A DNA stretch of 5,255 nt from contig MIBM01000071.1 of the NCBI GenBank assembly GCA_001830645.1, positions 7,565 to 12,819 of the forward strand, given 5' to 3'. Each line of letters starts with the position of its first letter. Positions within the stretch are counted from its first letter, which is position 1. Both the position numbers and the translations under genes were made by a program. Source of the DNA: Spirochaetes bacterium RIFOXYC1_FULL_54_7. Lineage in GTDB: Bacteria > Spirochaetota > Spirochaetia > Treponematales > UBA12059. The notes beneath the pieces were generated by a model. That model saw nothing but the letters and a program-made list of their open reading frames with translations, did no database searches and was not told where the DNA came from. Positions 1 through 5,255 of this stretch are shown here, piece by piece.

Positions 1-1
1 C

Positions 2-550
2 CCGGATGACATCTCCATCCTGCTGGACCGTGTCACTGACCTTGAACTGGCATTTTACCAGAAACAGGTATCCGTCATCGGCGATGCCCTGGTGCGGCCA
101 GGTCACGGGTTCGCATCCTCCCGGTATTTCAAGGCACTGGGTGCAAGTGACGACAATGCAGTCATGGTGTCACCGGAAACGTATGGCAGATTATTCGGCC
201 CCGCCCTGGCACGGTTTGGCAGAGGAATGGGTGGAACCGCATTCCATTCCTGTGGCAATTGGACTACACAGATTGCTGCAGTCAAAGCACTCTCCGACCT
301 GGCTTTCGTGGATGCTGCTTTTACCATACAGACTGACCCTGATCCGAATCCGCCAGAAGGATTCCGCACTGCGTTTGCAGGAAGCGGAGTGACGGTGAAC
401 GCCCGCATGGTGGGCAACCCTCGCGAGGTTGCCGAAGCGTTTGCAAGGTTGCATTCGCCTGAAATGAAAACGATTGTTGTCACCTATTGCGCCACTCCGG
501 AAGACCAACAGCGCACCTACGACTGCATAGGAGGCATTGTCGAATCATGA
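2..550 (+). CDS. UroD-fold (MtaA/CmuA-like) methyltransferase family protein, C-terminal part
   Basis: The 5' end lies outside the window; the frame is open from base 2, leaving 182 residues of what is normally a protein of about 340. The visible part fits the C-terminal half of the uroporphyrinogen decarboxylase superfamily. It has a V-S-P-E-T-Y segment (residues 56-61 of the fragment), the place where family members have 'isPe.y', followed by H-S-C-G-N (82-86) on a beta strand and a late Cys at 163 in V-T-Y-C-A. His-x-Cys plus a distal Cys is the zinc site of MtaA, MtbA and CmuA, which move methyl groups between a corrinoid protein and a thiol cofactor; true UroD lacks it. I infer methyl transfer in the cytoplasm; the substrate is unknown. 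The stop overlaps the start of the next, related gene (ATGA), indicating an operon and coupled translation. A GTG at 92 is internal and should not be taken as the start. Confidence 0.82.
   Translation, partial: PDDISILLDRVTDLELAFYQKQVSVIGDALVRPGHGFASSRYFKALGASDDNAVMVSPETYGRLFGPALARFGRGMGGTAFHSCGNWTTQIAAVKALSDLAFVDAAFTIQTDPDPNPPEGFRTAFAGSGVTVNARMVGNPREVAEAFARLHSPEMKTIVVTYCATPEDQQRTYDCIGGIVES
529..534 (+). promoter_or_regulatory. Ribosome binding site for the second UroD-like gene
   Basis: AGGAGG lies 12 nt before the ATG at 547, inside the end of the upstream gene. The spacing is a little long, but this supports the ATG at 547 over the in-frame upstream ATG at 487, which would add 20 basic residues with no family resemblance and overlap the upstream gene by 64 nt. 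Confidence 0.6.
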
Positions 551-1617
551 GCTTGAGATCAAGCGTTCCGTACCCTGTGGAAATTGTATTCCACCCCGCT
601 TGGTGGTTCCACCGGGAAGGAATCACTTTTGATGCCGACTTTTTCTATCACCCCAGCCGAAGAGTCGAGGTGGAATCCGTCATGGAACGCGCCCTTTGGG
701 ATCGATGGGGCCGCTTTGGCCTGGGTGGAAAGGACTCCCCCCCCCAAATTGGTGCCGTGCATCTGGCAGCCGGTTTCCTCATGCAGGAAATGCTAGGATG
801 CCGTGTGGAATATCTGGAGAGTGCACCTCCCCTCGTTCATACAGGGGAGCTCGACGCACCCATACTCCCTTCCACAGATCCTTTCCATTCATCGGCTTTC
901 AAACGTTTCGATTCCTTGGTGGAAAACCTTGAAACCCATTACAGGAAGATACAGGGCGACGTGAACTGGGGTGGTGTTCTCAACATTGCCATGGATTTAC
1001 GGGGCCAGGACATCTTCACTGATCTTTATGACCGGCCACAGGAAGTACAGTCCTTCTTTTCCGGAATCGCGGATGCAATCAATACCTTCACGAAAAAAAT
1101 TGCTGCCCGTACAGGAACCACTTCAATATCTGTGAACAGGATGGTCCGGCATTTCGGCGAACCGGTTTTCCTGCACTCCGAATGCAGCCACACGATGATT
1201 CCAGAAAGTACGTATAATGAATTCCTGTTTGGTTTCGATGAAGCCTGGAACAGGGAGAATATGCCCTTCGGGATTCATTATTGTGGCACCGATCCCCACC
1301 GATTTGCCGCCTCCTTTGCGCGGTTGCCTCATCTTGACTTTTTGGACTTAGGTTGGGGAGGCGATGTCGCTGTGCTGCGAAAAGCCTTGCCAGATACATT
1401 CTTCAGCATCAGATTATCTCCTACAGAATTGGGATCGATGAGCGCGGCAGCTATCACAGCGACGGTCAGTCGATTGGCGGAAGAATCAGGAAACCCTCAT
1501 CTTACTGGATTCTGCTGCGTAAATATGGACAGGAATGTTCAGGATGAAACGATAGACACATTGCTCGAATCGGTCGAAATGCTTCGTTCCTGTGTCCCAC
1601 CTCACCCACTGGCCTGA
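547..1617 (+). CDS. UroD-fold (MtaA/CmuA-like) methyltransferase family protein
   Basis: A complete 356-residue protein, the usual length for the uroporphyrinogen decarboxylase superfamily. It shows the family landmarks in order: an N-terminal region with paired Trp and Arg residues, an N-W-G-G-V-L-N-I-A-x-D-L-R-G segment near 140-153 followed by D-L-Y-D-R-P-Q-E-V (159-167), the C-S-H-T-M-I-P-E-S-T-Y segment (213-223), and I-H-Y-C-G (243-247), with Cys-Cys at 323-324. His244, Cys246 and Cys323 or Cys324 match the H-x-C ... C zinc ligands of MtaA/MtbA/CmuA-type methyltransferases. It is therefore more likely a methyl-transfer enzyme than a haem-pathway decarboxylase. It overlaps its paralogous upstream neighbour by 4 nt, so the two may be co-translated and could form a complex (inference). 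No corrinoid protein or MtaB-like partner is visible here. The reading frame runs through a run of nine C (737-745). It converges on the permease gene with a 69-bp gap in which I see no clear terminator hairpin. Confidence 0.82.
   Translation: MSLRSSVPYPVEIVFHPAWWFHREGITFDADFFYHPSRRVEVESVMERALWDRWGRFGLGGKDSPPQIGAVHLAAGFLMQEMLGCRVEYLESAPPLVHTGELDAPILPSTDPFHSSAFKRFDSLVENLETHYRKIQGDVNWGGVLNIAMDLRGQDIFTDLYDRPQEVQSFFSGIADAINTFTKKIAARTGTTSISVNRMVRHFGEPVFLHSECSHTMIPESTYNEFLFGFDEAWNRENMPFGIHYCGTDPHRFAASFARLPHLDFLDLGWGGDVAVLRKALPDTFFSIRLSPTELGSMSAAAITATVSRLAEESGNPHLTGFCCVNMDRNVQDETIDTLLESVEMLRSCVPPHPLA
737..745 (+). repeat. Homopolymer run of nine C inside a coding sequence
   Basis: Nine consecutive C bases encode Ser-Pro-Pro at about residues 64-66 of the second UroD-like protein. 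The frame is intact at this length. Gain or loss of one C would truncate the protein early, so the tract is a possible slippage site as well as a possible sequencing-error hotspot. Confidence 0.85.
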
Positions 1618-1686
1618 AACAATCTGATTATCCATACTTGAATTTCTATCAACCAATGTGTACAGCAGCCCGAATTCCATGAGTGG

Positions 1687-2529
1687 CTATCCCAGGCTGA
1701 TCAAGGCCAGCCCGGCCAATGAAAGCCCCAAGCCGAACCACCTGGCAGGGGTGATACGCTCCTTGAATACCAATCTGGCCATCAAAACAGTGGGTGCAGG
1801 GTAAAGGGACACAATGATTGCCACAATCGACAACATTCCTGCACTGGATGCAAGGACAAAGAAGATATTGGCGACCATGTCCAGAATACCCGCAAGAACC
1901 GCCGGAATCCGGCTACCTTTTTTCAATAGCAGCGGCTCTCGCCTGGCCAGAAGTATGACAAGTGCCACGGCTATCGATGCCGTACGTGCGGCGATCAGGG
2001 GCCAGAATCCGGAATCTACCCCAGGGCGGGAAAGAGCCACGTAAAAGAGCCCGAAACCCAGGCCTGCCACAATACCGTGGTACAAGGAAGGCCTGATACG
2101 ATCCCTATCCGATCCTGCGCCTGCAGGGCTGGAGGAGAGCAGAATTACCGCAGGCACACAGAGCCCTATCCCGACAATGGCCAGGATCCCGGGCCGGTCT
2201 CCAAGGAACAGACCAACACCCAGGGGAAGGATAGAGCTCAGCAAGGCCGCAGTCGGTGAAACGATCGCGACAATGCCTTTGGCGATACCACGATACAGCG
2301 TGACAATCCCGAAGGCTCCGGCCAGGCCTCCGATCAATCCCCATACTAGATCGGTCCCGCCAGGAGGACCTTGCCACATGGCTATCAATGCCACTGCTGC
2401 CGTCGCCAACCCAAAAACCTGGGAGACAACCAGAACGGAAAACACCTTGCTTTTGCTGGCAGCATAACCACCGGAAAAATCTCCCAGACCATAGAACATG
2501 GCTGAAACGACCGCAAAAAACAGAAACAT
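1687..2529 (-). CDS. EamA/DMT-superfamily permease, probable exporter
   Basis: A 280-residue, highly hydrophobic protein with two tandem EamA repeats (about 2-133 and 147-279), separated by a short charged linker (S-D-R-D-R-I-R, 140-146). This gives about ten membrane segments in the inner membrane, the standard drug/metabolite transporter layout. Typical landmarks are G-D-F-S-G-G-Y in the first helix, Y-R-G-I-A-K-G (79-85) leading into the helix with S-P-T-A-A-L-L, and near the end S-L-Y-P-A-P-T-V-L followed by F-K-E-R-I-T-P-A-R-W-F-G, the usual start of helix ten. I chose the ATG at 2529 because GGGGGA (minus strand, 2533-2538) precedes it and the protein then begins directly with helix one; a TTG at 2583 would add 18 residues without a good ribosome binding site. 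It is divergent from an ArgP-like regulator, which suggests amino-acid export under that regulator's control. Substrate specificity cannot be read from the sequence. Confidence 0.88.
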   Translation of the reverse strand: MFLFFAVVSAMFYGLGDFSGGYAASKSKVFSVLVVSQVFGLATAAVALIAMWQGPPGGTDLVWGLIGGLAGAFGIVTLYRGIAKGIVAIVSPTAALLSSILPLGVGLFLGDRPGILAIVGIGLCVPAVILLSSSPAGAGSDRDRIRPSLYHGIVAGLGFGLFYVALSRPGVDSGFWPLIAARTASIAVALVILLARREPLLLKKGSRIPAVLAGILDMVANIFFVLASSAGMLSIVAIIVSLYPAPTVLMARLVFKERITPARWFGLGLSLAGLALISLG

Positions 2530-2636
2530 AAGTCCCCCATTGTTTCCCGAATGAGCTGCATGCAGAACATACCAGAAGTTCAATTATTAGTAAAATGAAT
2601 ACTTCTAATTCTTCTTAAGCAATGCTAATATAAATC
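2530..2636. promoter_or_regulatory. Divergent control region between permease and ArgP-like regulator
   Basis: This 107-bp spacer carries the 5' ends of both genes and is AT-rich in its right half. It holds an ATTAG-N14-CTAAT dyad (2586-2590 and 2605-2609), and a smaller AGTA/TACT dyad (2589-2592, 2600-2603) lies inside it. LysR proteins usually bind dyads of this sort between their own gene and a divergent target, so this is the candidate operator (inference). On the minus strand TTTACT, 17 nt, TATGTT is a weak promoter candidate for the permease. On the plus strand overlapping -10-like boxes TAATAT (2626-2631) and TATAAA (2629-2634) sit immediately before the regulator ATG. No strong -35 is apparent for either. 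Confidence 0.45.
2533..2538 (-). promoter_or_regulatory. Ribosome binding site deciding the permease start
   Basis: On the minus strand GGGGGA lies 3 nt before the ATG at 2529, with the purine core about 5 nt away. It is short-spaced but the only purine-rich site near a plausible start, and it favours this ATG over the upstream TTG at 2583. Confidence 0.5.
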
Positions 2637-3539
2637 ATGATCGATTACCGACTGCTCGAAGCCTTCGCGGCTGTTCTTGATGAGGGAGGCTTTGACCGTG
2701 CAGCCACCCGACTGGGCATTACCCAGTCTGCGGTTTCCCAACGAATCCGCGCGCTGGAGGATGGAATGGGGCGGATTCTCATACTCCGCGAGACACCGCC
2801 ACGGGCTACGATGGCAGGCGAGCGACTCCTCCGGCATTTTCGCCAGGTTGCGGGACTGGAGGATGAGGCGATAGCCGACCTTGGCATCAGCGAAGAAACG
2901 GAGTTCCGCCATCTTCCCATTGCAGTGAACGCCGACTCGCTGTCGGTGTGGTTCCTCGAGGCCATCTCGCCTTTTCTTGCCGATTCAAAAGTCACCCTCG
3001 AGATTTTCGTGGATGATCAGGACAAGACAACCAGATTCCTGAGAGCCGGAACGGTAGTTGGCTGCATTGCGTCCGACAGGATGGATGTGCAGGGCTTTAC
3101 CTCAACGAAAATCGGTGTCCTACGCTATCTCCTGGTTGTGTCGCCGGATTTCTCAAAACGATGGTTTCCGGAAGGCTTTGATCGAGCATCCGCAACCCGG
3201 GCCCCTGTCATCCACTTCAACCGTGACGACCAGCTTCAGTACCGTGCACTGTCCCGGATATTTGGAATGCCTCAAGTACTGCCACCAGCCCATTACATAC
3301 CATCAGCAGAAAAGCTGGCGGATGCGGTACTTCGCGGCTTAGGCTACGCCATGATGCCGGAGATACAAGCGATCGAAGAGATCAAAGCTGGCAGACTCAT
3401 CGAACTGGATAGACAGGGCAGGCTGGAAACACCTCTTTTCTGGTACAGGTGGAATCGACCTTCGGAATTGCTGGAACGCTTCACCCGGACCATCCTGACT
3501 GAAGGCAAAAGGATTTTGGATAATCAATACATACTCTAA
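2637..3539 (+). CDS. argP: LysR-family transcriptional regulator, ArgP/LysG type
   Basis: A 300-residue LysR regulator that I recognise as ArgP-like from sequence detail. The N-terminal D-Y-R-L-L-E-A-F-A-A-V is followed by a winged helix-turn-helix (F-D-R-A-A-T-R-L-G-I-T-Q-S-A-V-S-Q-R-I-R, 19-38), then R-E-T-P-P-R-A-T (51-58), where E. coli ArgP has R-T-V-P-P-R-P-T. The effector domain opens with L-P-I-A-V-N-A-D-S-L (93-102), matching ArgP L-S-L-A-V-N-A-D-S-L, and later has A-P-V-I-H-F and a C-terminal F-W-Y-R-W. E. coli ArgP (297 residues) senses lysine/arginine and activates the arginine exporter gene argO; LysG does the same for lysE. The target here is probably the divergent EamA permease. 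The start aligns with the family N-terminus, yet no Shine-Dalgarno sequence precedes it, and -10-like AT boxes abut the ATG, so the mRNA may be leaderless. The effector (Arg, Lys or other) is not determinable here; the gene symbol indicates similarity, not proven orthology. Confidence 0.88.
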   Translation: MIDYRLLEAFAAVLDEGGFDRAATRLGITQSAVSQRIRALEDGMGRILILRETPPRATMAGERLLRHFRQVAGLEDEAIADLGISEETEFRHLPIAVNADSLSVWFLEAISPFLADSKVTLEIFVDDQDKTTRFLRAGTVVGCIASDRMDVQGFTSTKIGVLRYLLVVSPDFSKRWFPEGFDRASATRAPVIHFNRDDQLQYRALSRIFGMPQVLPPAHYIPSAEKLADAVLRGLGYAMMPEIQAIEEIKAGRLIELDRQGRLETPLFWYRWNRPSELLERFTRTILTEGKRILDNQYIL

Positions 3540-3570
3540 ATTGCTCTCATAACCTAAACCATCAGTACTG

Positions 3571-3647
3571 TTTTGACGGTATATCAATAAACCGTCTGTT
3601 TAATATTGCTGGTTTATACTAAAACCGTCAATATTATATTGACGGTT
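3571..3647. repeat. Array of four GACGGT/ACCGTC half-sites
   Basis: The hexamer occurs four times: GACGGT at 3575-3580, ACCGTC at 3591-3596, ACCGTC at 3624-3629 and GACGGT at 3641-3646. They form two dyads, one inward with a 10-nt spacer and one in a perfect palindrome. In addition, 3578-3596 and 3611-3629 are imperfect direct repeats (14 of 19 identical) with a 33-bp period, about three helical turns, and ATAAACC (3587-3593) pairs with GGTTTAT (3611-3617). Regular phasing upstream of a promoter suggests cooperative protein binding (inference). Nothing in the window identifies the binding protein. Confidence 0.7.
3623..3647. promoter_or_regulatory. Perfect 25-bp palindrome overlapping the ATPase promoter, candidate operator
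   Basis: The arms AACCGTCAATA (3623-3633) and TATTGACGGTT (3637-3647) are perfectly complementary around a TTA centre. The right arm contains the -35 hexamer of the ATPase promoter, so a protein bound here would be expected to block transcription. It is not followed by a T-run, so it is not a typical intrinsic terminator for the upstream regulator gene. Confidence 0.65.
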
Positions 3648-3667
3648 CAACATAAAAAGTATACAAT
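3639..3667 (+). promoter_or_regulatory. Sigma-70-type promoter of the ATPase gene
   Basis: TTGACG (-35, 3639-3644), a 17-nt spacer and TACAAT (-10, 3662-3667) are each one base from consensus with ideal spacing. The expected transcript start near 3674 gives a leader of only about 12 nt, which would begin at the ribosome binding site AGGGAAG (3674-3680). Confidence 0.75.
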
Positions 3668-3685
3668 GCACACAGGGAAGTAGAA

Positions 3686-5035
3686 ATGAACACCCTTGAA
3701 CGTGATATCAGACAAATTATTCTTGATAACCAGAAACTCATTACCAAAACTACATTCTTGCCGCGCGAACTGGTTATTGAACGCCTTCCCCGGAAAGCCA
3801 CCATCATCACTGGAATCAGGCGGTCCGGGAAAAGTATCTACCAGACCTTGTACATGCAGTCCTTGCTTGAACAAGGTGTTCCCCAGGAAAACCTGTGCAT
3901 ACTTGACCTGGCGGACGATCGTCTGTTCATGCTGCGCACAGAGGAGCCAGCAATCATCGCGGATGTTTACTATGGTACCTTCCCGGAAAAAACCGGGGAA
4001 AAGGTCTACTTCTTTTTTGATGAAATCCAGTACCTGCACCATTGGGAGCAATTCGTCAACCGCATCCAGACCACACGCAACTGCGAAATCAGTATTACTG
4101 GATCTTCTGCAAAGCTGCTGATCAAGGAAATTGCCACGGAATTTGGCGGTAGAAGCCTTTCCTGGGAACTGTTCCCGTTTTCGTTTGCCGAATTCATCAC
4201 AACCAAACAGCATATCCGGAAACTTCCACTTGCAATAAAAATGTCCGGTGATGACGGGAAATTCTGCAGGCAATGGTTTGATGAGTATGTAAAAATTGGC
4301 GGTTTCCCGGAGAGCCATTTCATTGCAGATGACCGGACACGGGTACGGTTTCTACAGAATATTGCGGAAACAGTTGTCTTCCGGGATGTAATCCAGCGGT
4401 ACAATCTATCCAACCCGAATGATATCTGGCGTCTGATGCAGCTGTTGCTGAACCAGATGGGAGACCTGACCTCGTTTACCAAACTCAAGCAGCGCATGGC
4501 AAGCGAACAGTATCGGATATCAATAGAAATGGTCCGCCTTGCCACTGGCTATTTTGAGGATGCATATCTCTTGTATGTCATCGAGATTTTCAGCATGAAT
4601 GCTGCAGTCCGTTCAACCAATCCCAAGAAGATCTACTGTGCAGACCATGCCCTGGCAATGTCGGTTGCAGAAAAGCTTACTCCTGATCATGGTAAAATCC
4701 TTGAAAATATTGTGTTCATCCATCTACGCCATACTACTGACAGAATCTATTATGCAAAGACACCTACCGGCAAAGAGGTTGATTTTGTTACCATTCCGGC
4801 CGGCAGAGCAATCACGGAGCAGACGACAGTCAAACTCTGGCAGGTGGGCTACGAAATGACCGACAACAGTACCTTGGAACGGGAGATTTCCGCCCTTATG
4901 GAGGCCATGCATGTATACCGGGTTTCAGATGCCTGCATCATCACTTACAACACAGAACAGACCATTTCCGGAGAAGGATTGACAATTCAGGTGACGCCAG
5001 TCTGGAAGTTTCTGCTTACGAAGGCTGAAGTTTAG
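3686..5035 (+). CDS. AAA_14/DUF4143 family ATPase
   Basis: A 449-residue protein with the standard two-domain architecture. The N-terminal ATPase domain has Walker A G-I-R-R-S-G-K-S (43-50), Walker B V-Y-F-F-F-D-E-I-Q (107-115), a sensor-1-like I-T-G-S-S-A-K-L-L (137-145) and G-G-R-S (154-157) with Arg156 as a possible finger, followed by the family's L-F-P-F-S-F-A-E-F (162-170). The DUF4143 half begins around Y-V-K-I-G-G-F-P-E (201-209) and includes V-V-F-R-D-V-I-Q-R-Y, L-E-N-I-V-F-I-H-L-R (339-348) and G-K-E-V-D-F-V (362-368). The last two resemble a PD-(D/E)xK nuclease core (Glu340, Asp366), but I see no clear E-x-K, so nuclease activity is doubtful. The ATP-binding residues look intact. 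The family is cytoplasmic, widespread, often multicopy and functionally unresolved; I do not assign a role. The ATG follows AGGGAAG with good spacing. It has its own near-consensus promoter with an overlapping palindrome, and a large palindromic element lies directly downstream, so it looks like a self-contained accessory gene. Confidence 0.9.
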   Translation: MNTLERDIRQIILDNQKLITKTTFLPRELVIERLPRKATIITGIRRSGKSIYQTLYMQSLLEQGVPQENLCILDLADDRLFMLRTEEPAIIADVYYGTFPEKTGEKVYFFFDEIQYLHHWEQFVNRIQTTRNCEISITGSSAKLLIKEIATEFGGRSLSWELFPFSFAEFITTKQHIRKLPLAIKMSGDDGKFCRQWFDEYVKIGGFPESHFIADDRTRVRFLQNIAETVVFRDVIQRYNLSNPNDIWRLMQLLLNQMGDLTSFTKLKQRMASEQYRISIEMVRLATGYFEDAYLLYVIEIFSMNAAVRSTNPKKIYCADHALAMSVAEKLTPDHGKILENIVFIHLRHTTDRIYYAKTPTGKEVDFVTIPAGRAITEQTTVKLWQVGYEMTDNSTLEREISALMEAMHVYRVSDACIITYNTEQTISGEGLTIQVTPVWKFLLTKAEV

Positions 5036-5052
5036 GAGGAAAATGCATTATG

Positions 5053-5244
5053 GAGGGGGAATTGCCTTGCGCTCGAAAACTTCCTGTTTTCTCGCTCCAG
5101 GCCGCGGTTAGCCCCTGTCGCGCCCGGCGTCGCTTCGCTCCGCATGTGGAGTGGAAGCGATTGTCGTGTGCGCTGTCGCGCACGCCACAACCTTGGGCGC
5201 TTTTCGCCGCCAGCGGCGCGGGGCTAACCGTTCAATTCCCCCTC
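5053..5244. repeat. Large nested palindromic element with multi-branched fold (candidate structured RNA or mobile palindrome)
   Basis: Several perfect inverted repeats nest without crossing. The outer stem is GAGGGGGAATTG (5053-5064) with 5233-5244, 12 bp. Inside it is a hairpin GAAAAC/GTTTTC (5075-5080, 5086-5091). A second stem CGGTTAGCCCC (5105-5115) pairs with 5220-5230, 11 bp, and a third GCGCCC (5120-5125) pairs with GGGCGC (5195-5200). The third encloses two hairpins: TCGCTTC/GAAGCGA (5130-5136, 5154-5160) with inner CTCC/GGAG, and 5161-5190 with GTGCGC/GCGCAC around a TGTC loop. A last hairpin CGCCGC/GCGGCG lies at 5205-5218. The interior is clearly more GC-rich than the flanking gene. 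There is no T-run, so it is not a classical terminator, and no transposase or clear target duplication is visible. Because every stem is a DNA palindrome, the strand is undetermined. It could be a dispersed palindromic repeat, a MITE-like element or an RNA gene. Confidence 0.7.
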
Positions 5245-5255
5245 TGGTTTCAAAG

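Noticed and set aside
6..392. 128-codon plus-strand frame overlapping the first UroD-like gene
   Set aside because: Out of frame with the clear UroD-family sequence and lacks any motif.
487..546. Upstream in-frame ATG as start of the second UroD-like gene
   Set aside because: Adds 20 basic residues foreign to the family and overlaps the upstream gene by 64 nt; the ATG at 547 has AGGAGG and the ATGA coupling.
1618..1686. Bidirectional terminator between convergent genes
   Set aside because: I could find no stable GC-rich hairpin with a T-run in this 69-bp gap.
2530..2583. TTG-started 18-residue extension of the permease
   Set aside because: No ribosome binding site, rare start codon, and the ATG at 2529 fits the first membrane helix.
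3603..3631. Divergent minus-strand promoter from the left arm of the 25-bp palindrome (TTGACG)
   Set aside because: No acceptable -10 box at 16-19 nt, and the gene to the left runs toward this region, leaving nothing for it to transcribe.
3647..4318. 223-codon open frame on the minus strand opposite the ATPase
   Set aside because: It lies wholly antisense to a well-supported AAA_14/DUF4143 gene, and its translation shows no family motifs and reads like shadow sequence.
4006..4545. 179-codon open frame on the minus strand
   Set aside because: Antisense shadow of the ATPase; Arg/Ser/Ile-rich with no recognisable domain.
5105..5230. Integron attC site suggested by the GTTAGCC ... GGCTAAC inverted repeat
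   Set aside because: In attC the outer boxes read RYYYAAC first and GTTRRRY last; here the order is reversed and the R/Y pattern does not fit.
5228..5244. tRNA/tmRNA T-arm suggested by GTTCAATTCC
   Set aside because: The bases beside the loop do not pair as a T-stem, there is no acceptor or CCA end, and the segment instead pairs perfectly with 5053-5064.
5053..5244. Rho-independent terminator for the ATPase
   Set aside because: Far too large and branched, and no T-run follows it; it may still impede transcription.

Overview
The window comes from a bacterium with mid-range GC content, Shine-Dalgarno-led genes and tight gene packing. The sequence does not name the taxon. The ArgP-type LysR regulator is a family best known from Proteobacteria and Actinobacteria. 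The paired UroD-fold methyltransferase-like genes are typical of anaerobes or methyl-compound users. Both are only soft hints.

Layout. (1) 2-1617, plus strand: two translationally coupled genes (ATGA overlap) for uroporphyrinogen decarboxylase-fold proteins. Both carry the His-x-Cys ... Cys zinc pattern of MtaA/MtbA/CmuA-type corrinoid:cofactor methyltransferases, so they are probably methyl-transfer enzymes, not haem enzymes. The first is cut by the window start. (2) 1687-2529, minus strand: a ten-segment EamA/DMT exporter-like permease, convergent with the UroD pair. (3) 2637-3539, plus strand: a LysR regulator closely resembling ArgP/LysG, divergent from the permease across a 107-bp spacer. 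This matches the known ArgP-argO and LysG-lysE arrangement but has a different exporter family. (4) 3540-3685: an AT-rich spacer with four copies of a GACGGT/ACCGTC half-site, including a perfect 25-bp palindrome that overlaps the -35 box of a near-consensus promoter. (5) 3686-5035, plus strand: an AAA_14/DUF4143 ATPase of unknown role, expressed from that promoter. (6) 5036-5255: a strikingly self-complementary, GC-rich segment in which 5053-5244 folds into a nested, multi-branched structure. An ideal ribosome binding site precedes it, overlapping the ATPase stop codon.

The first half reads as ordinary metabolism and transport. The second half looks like a self-contained accessory cassette: a lone ATPase with a palindrome-controlled promoter and a large palindromic element directly downstream. 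No RNA genes with a recognisable family, no CRISPR array, no transposase and no classical terminator were found.
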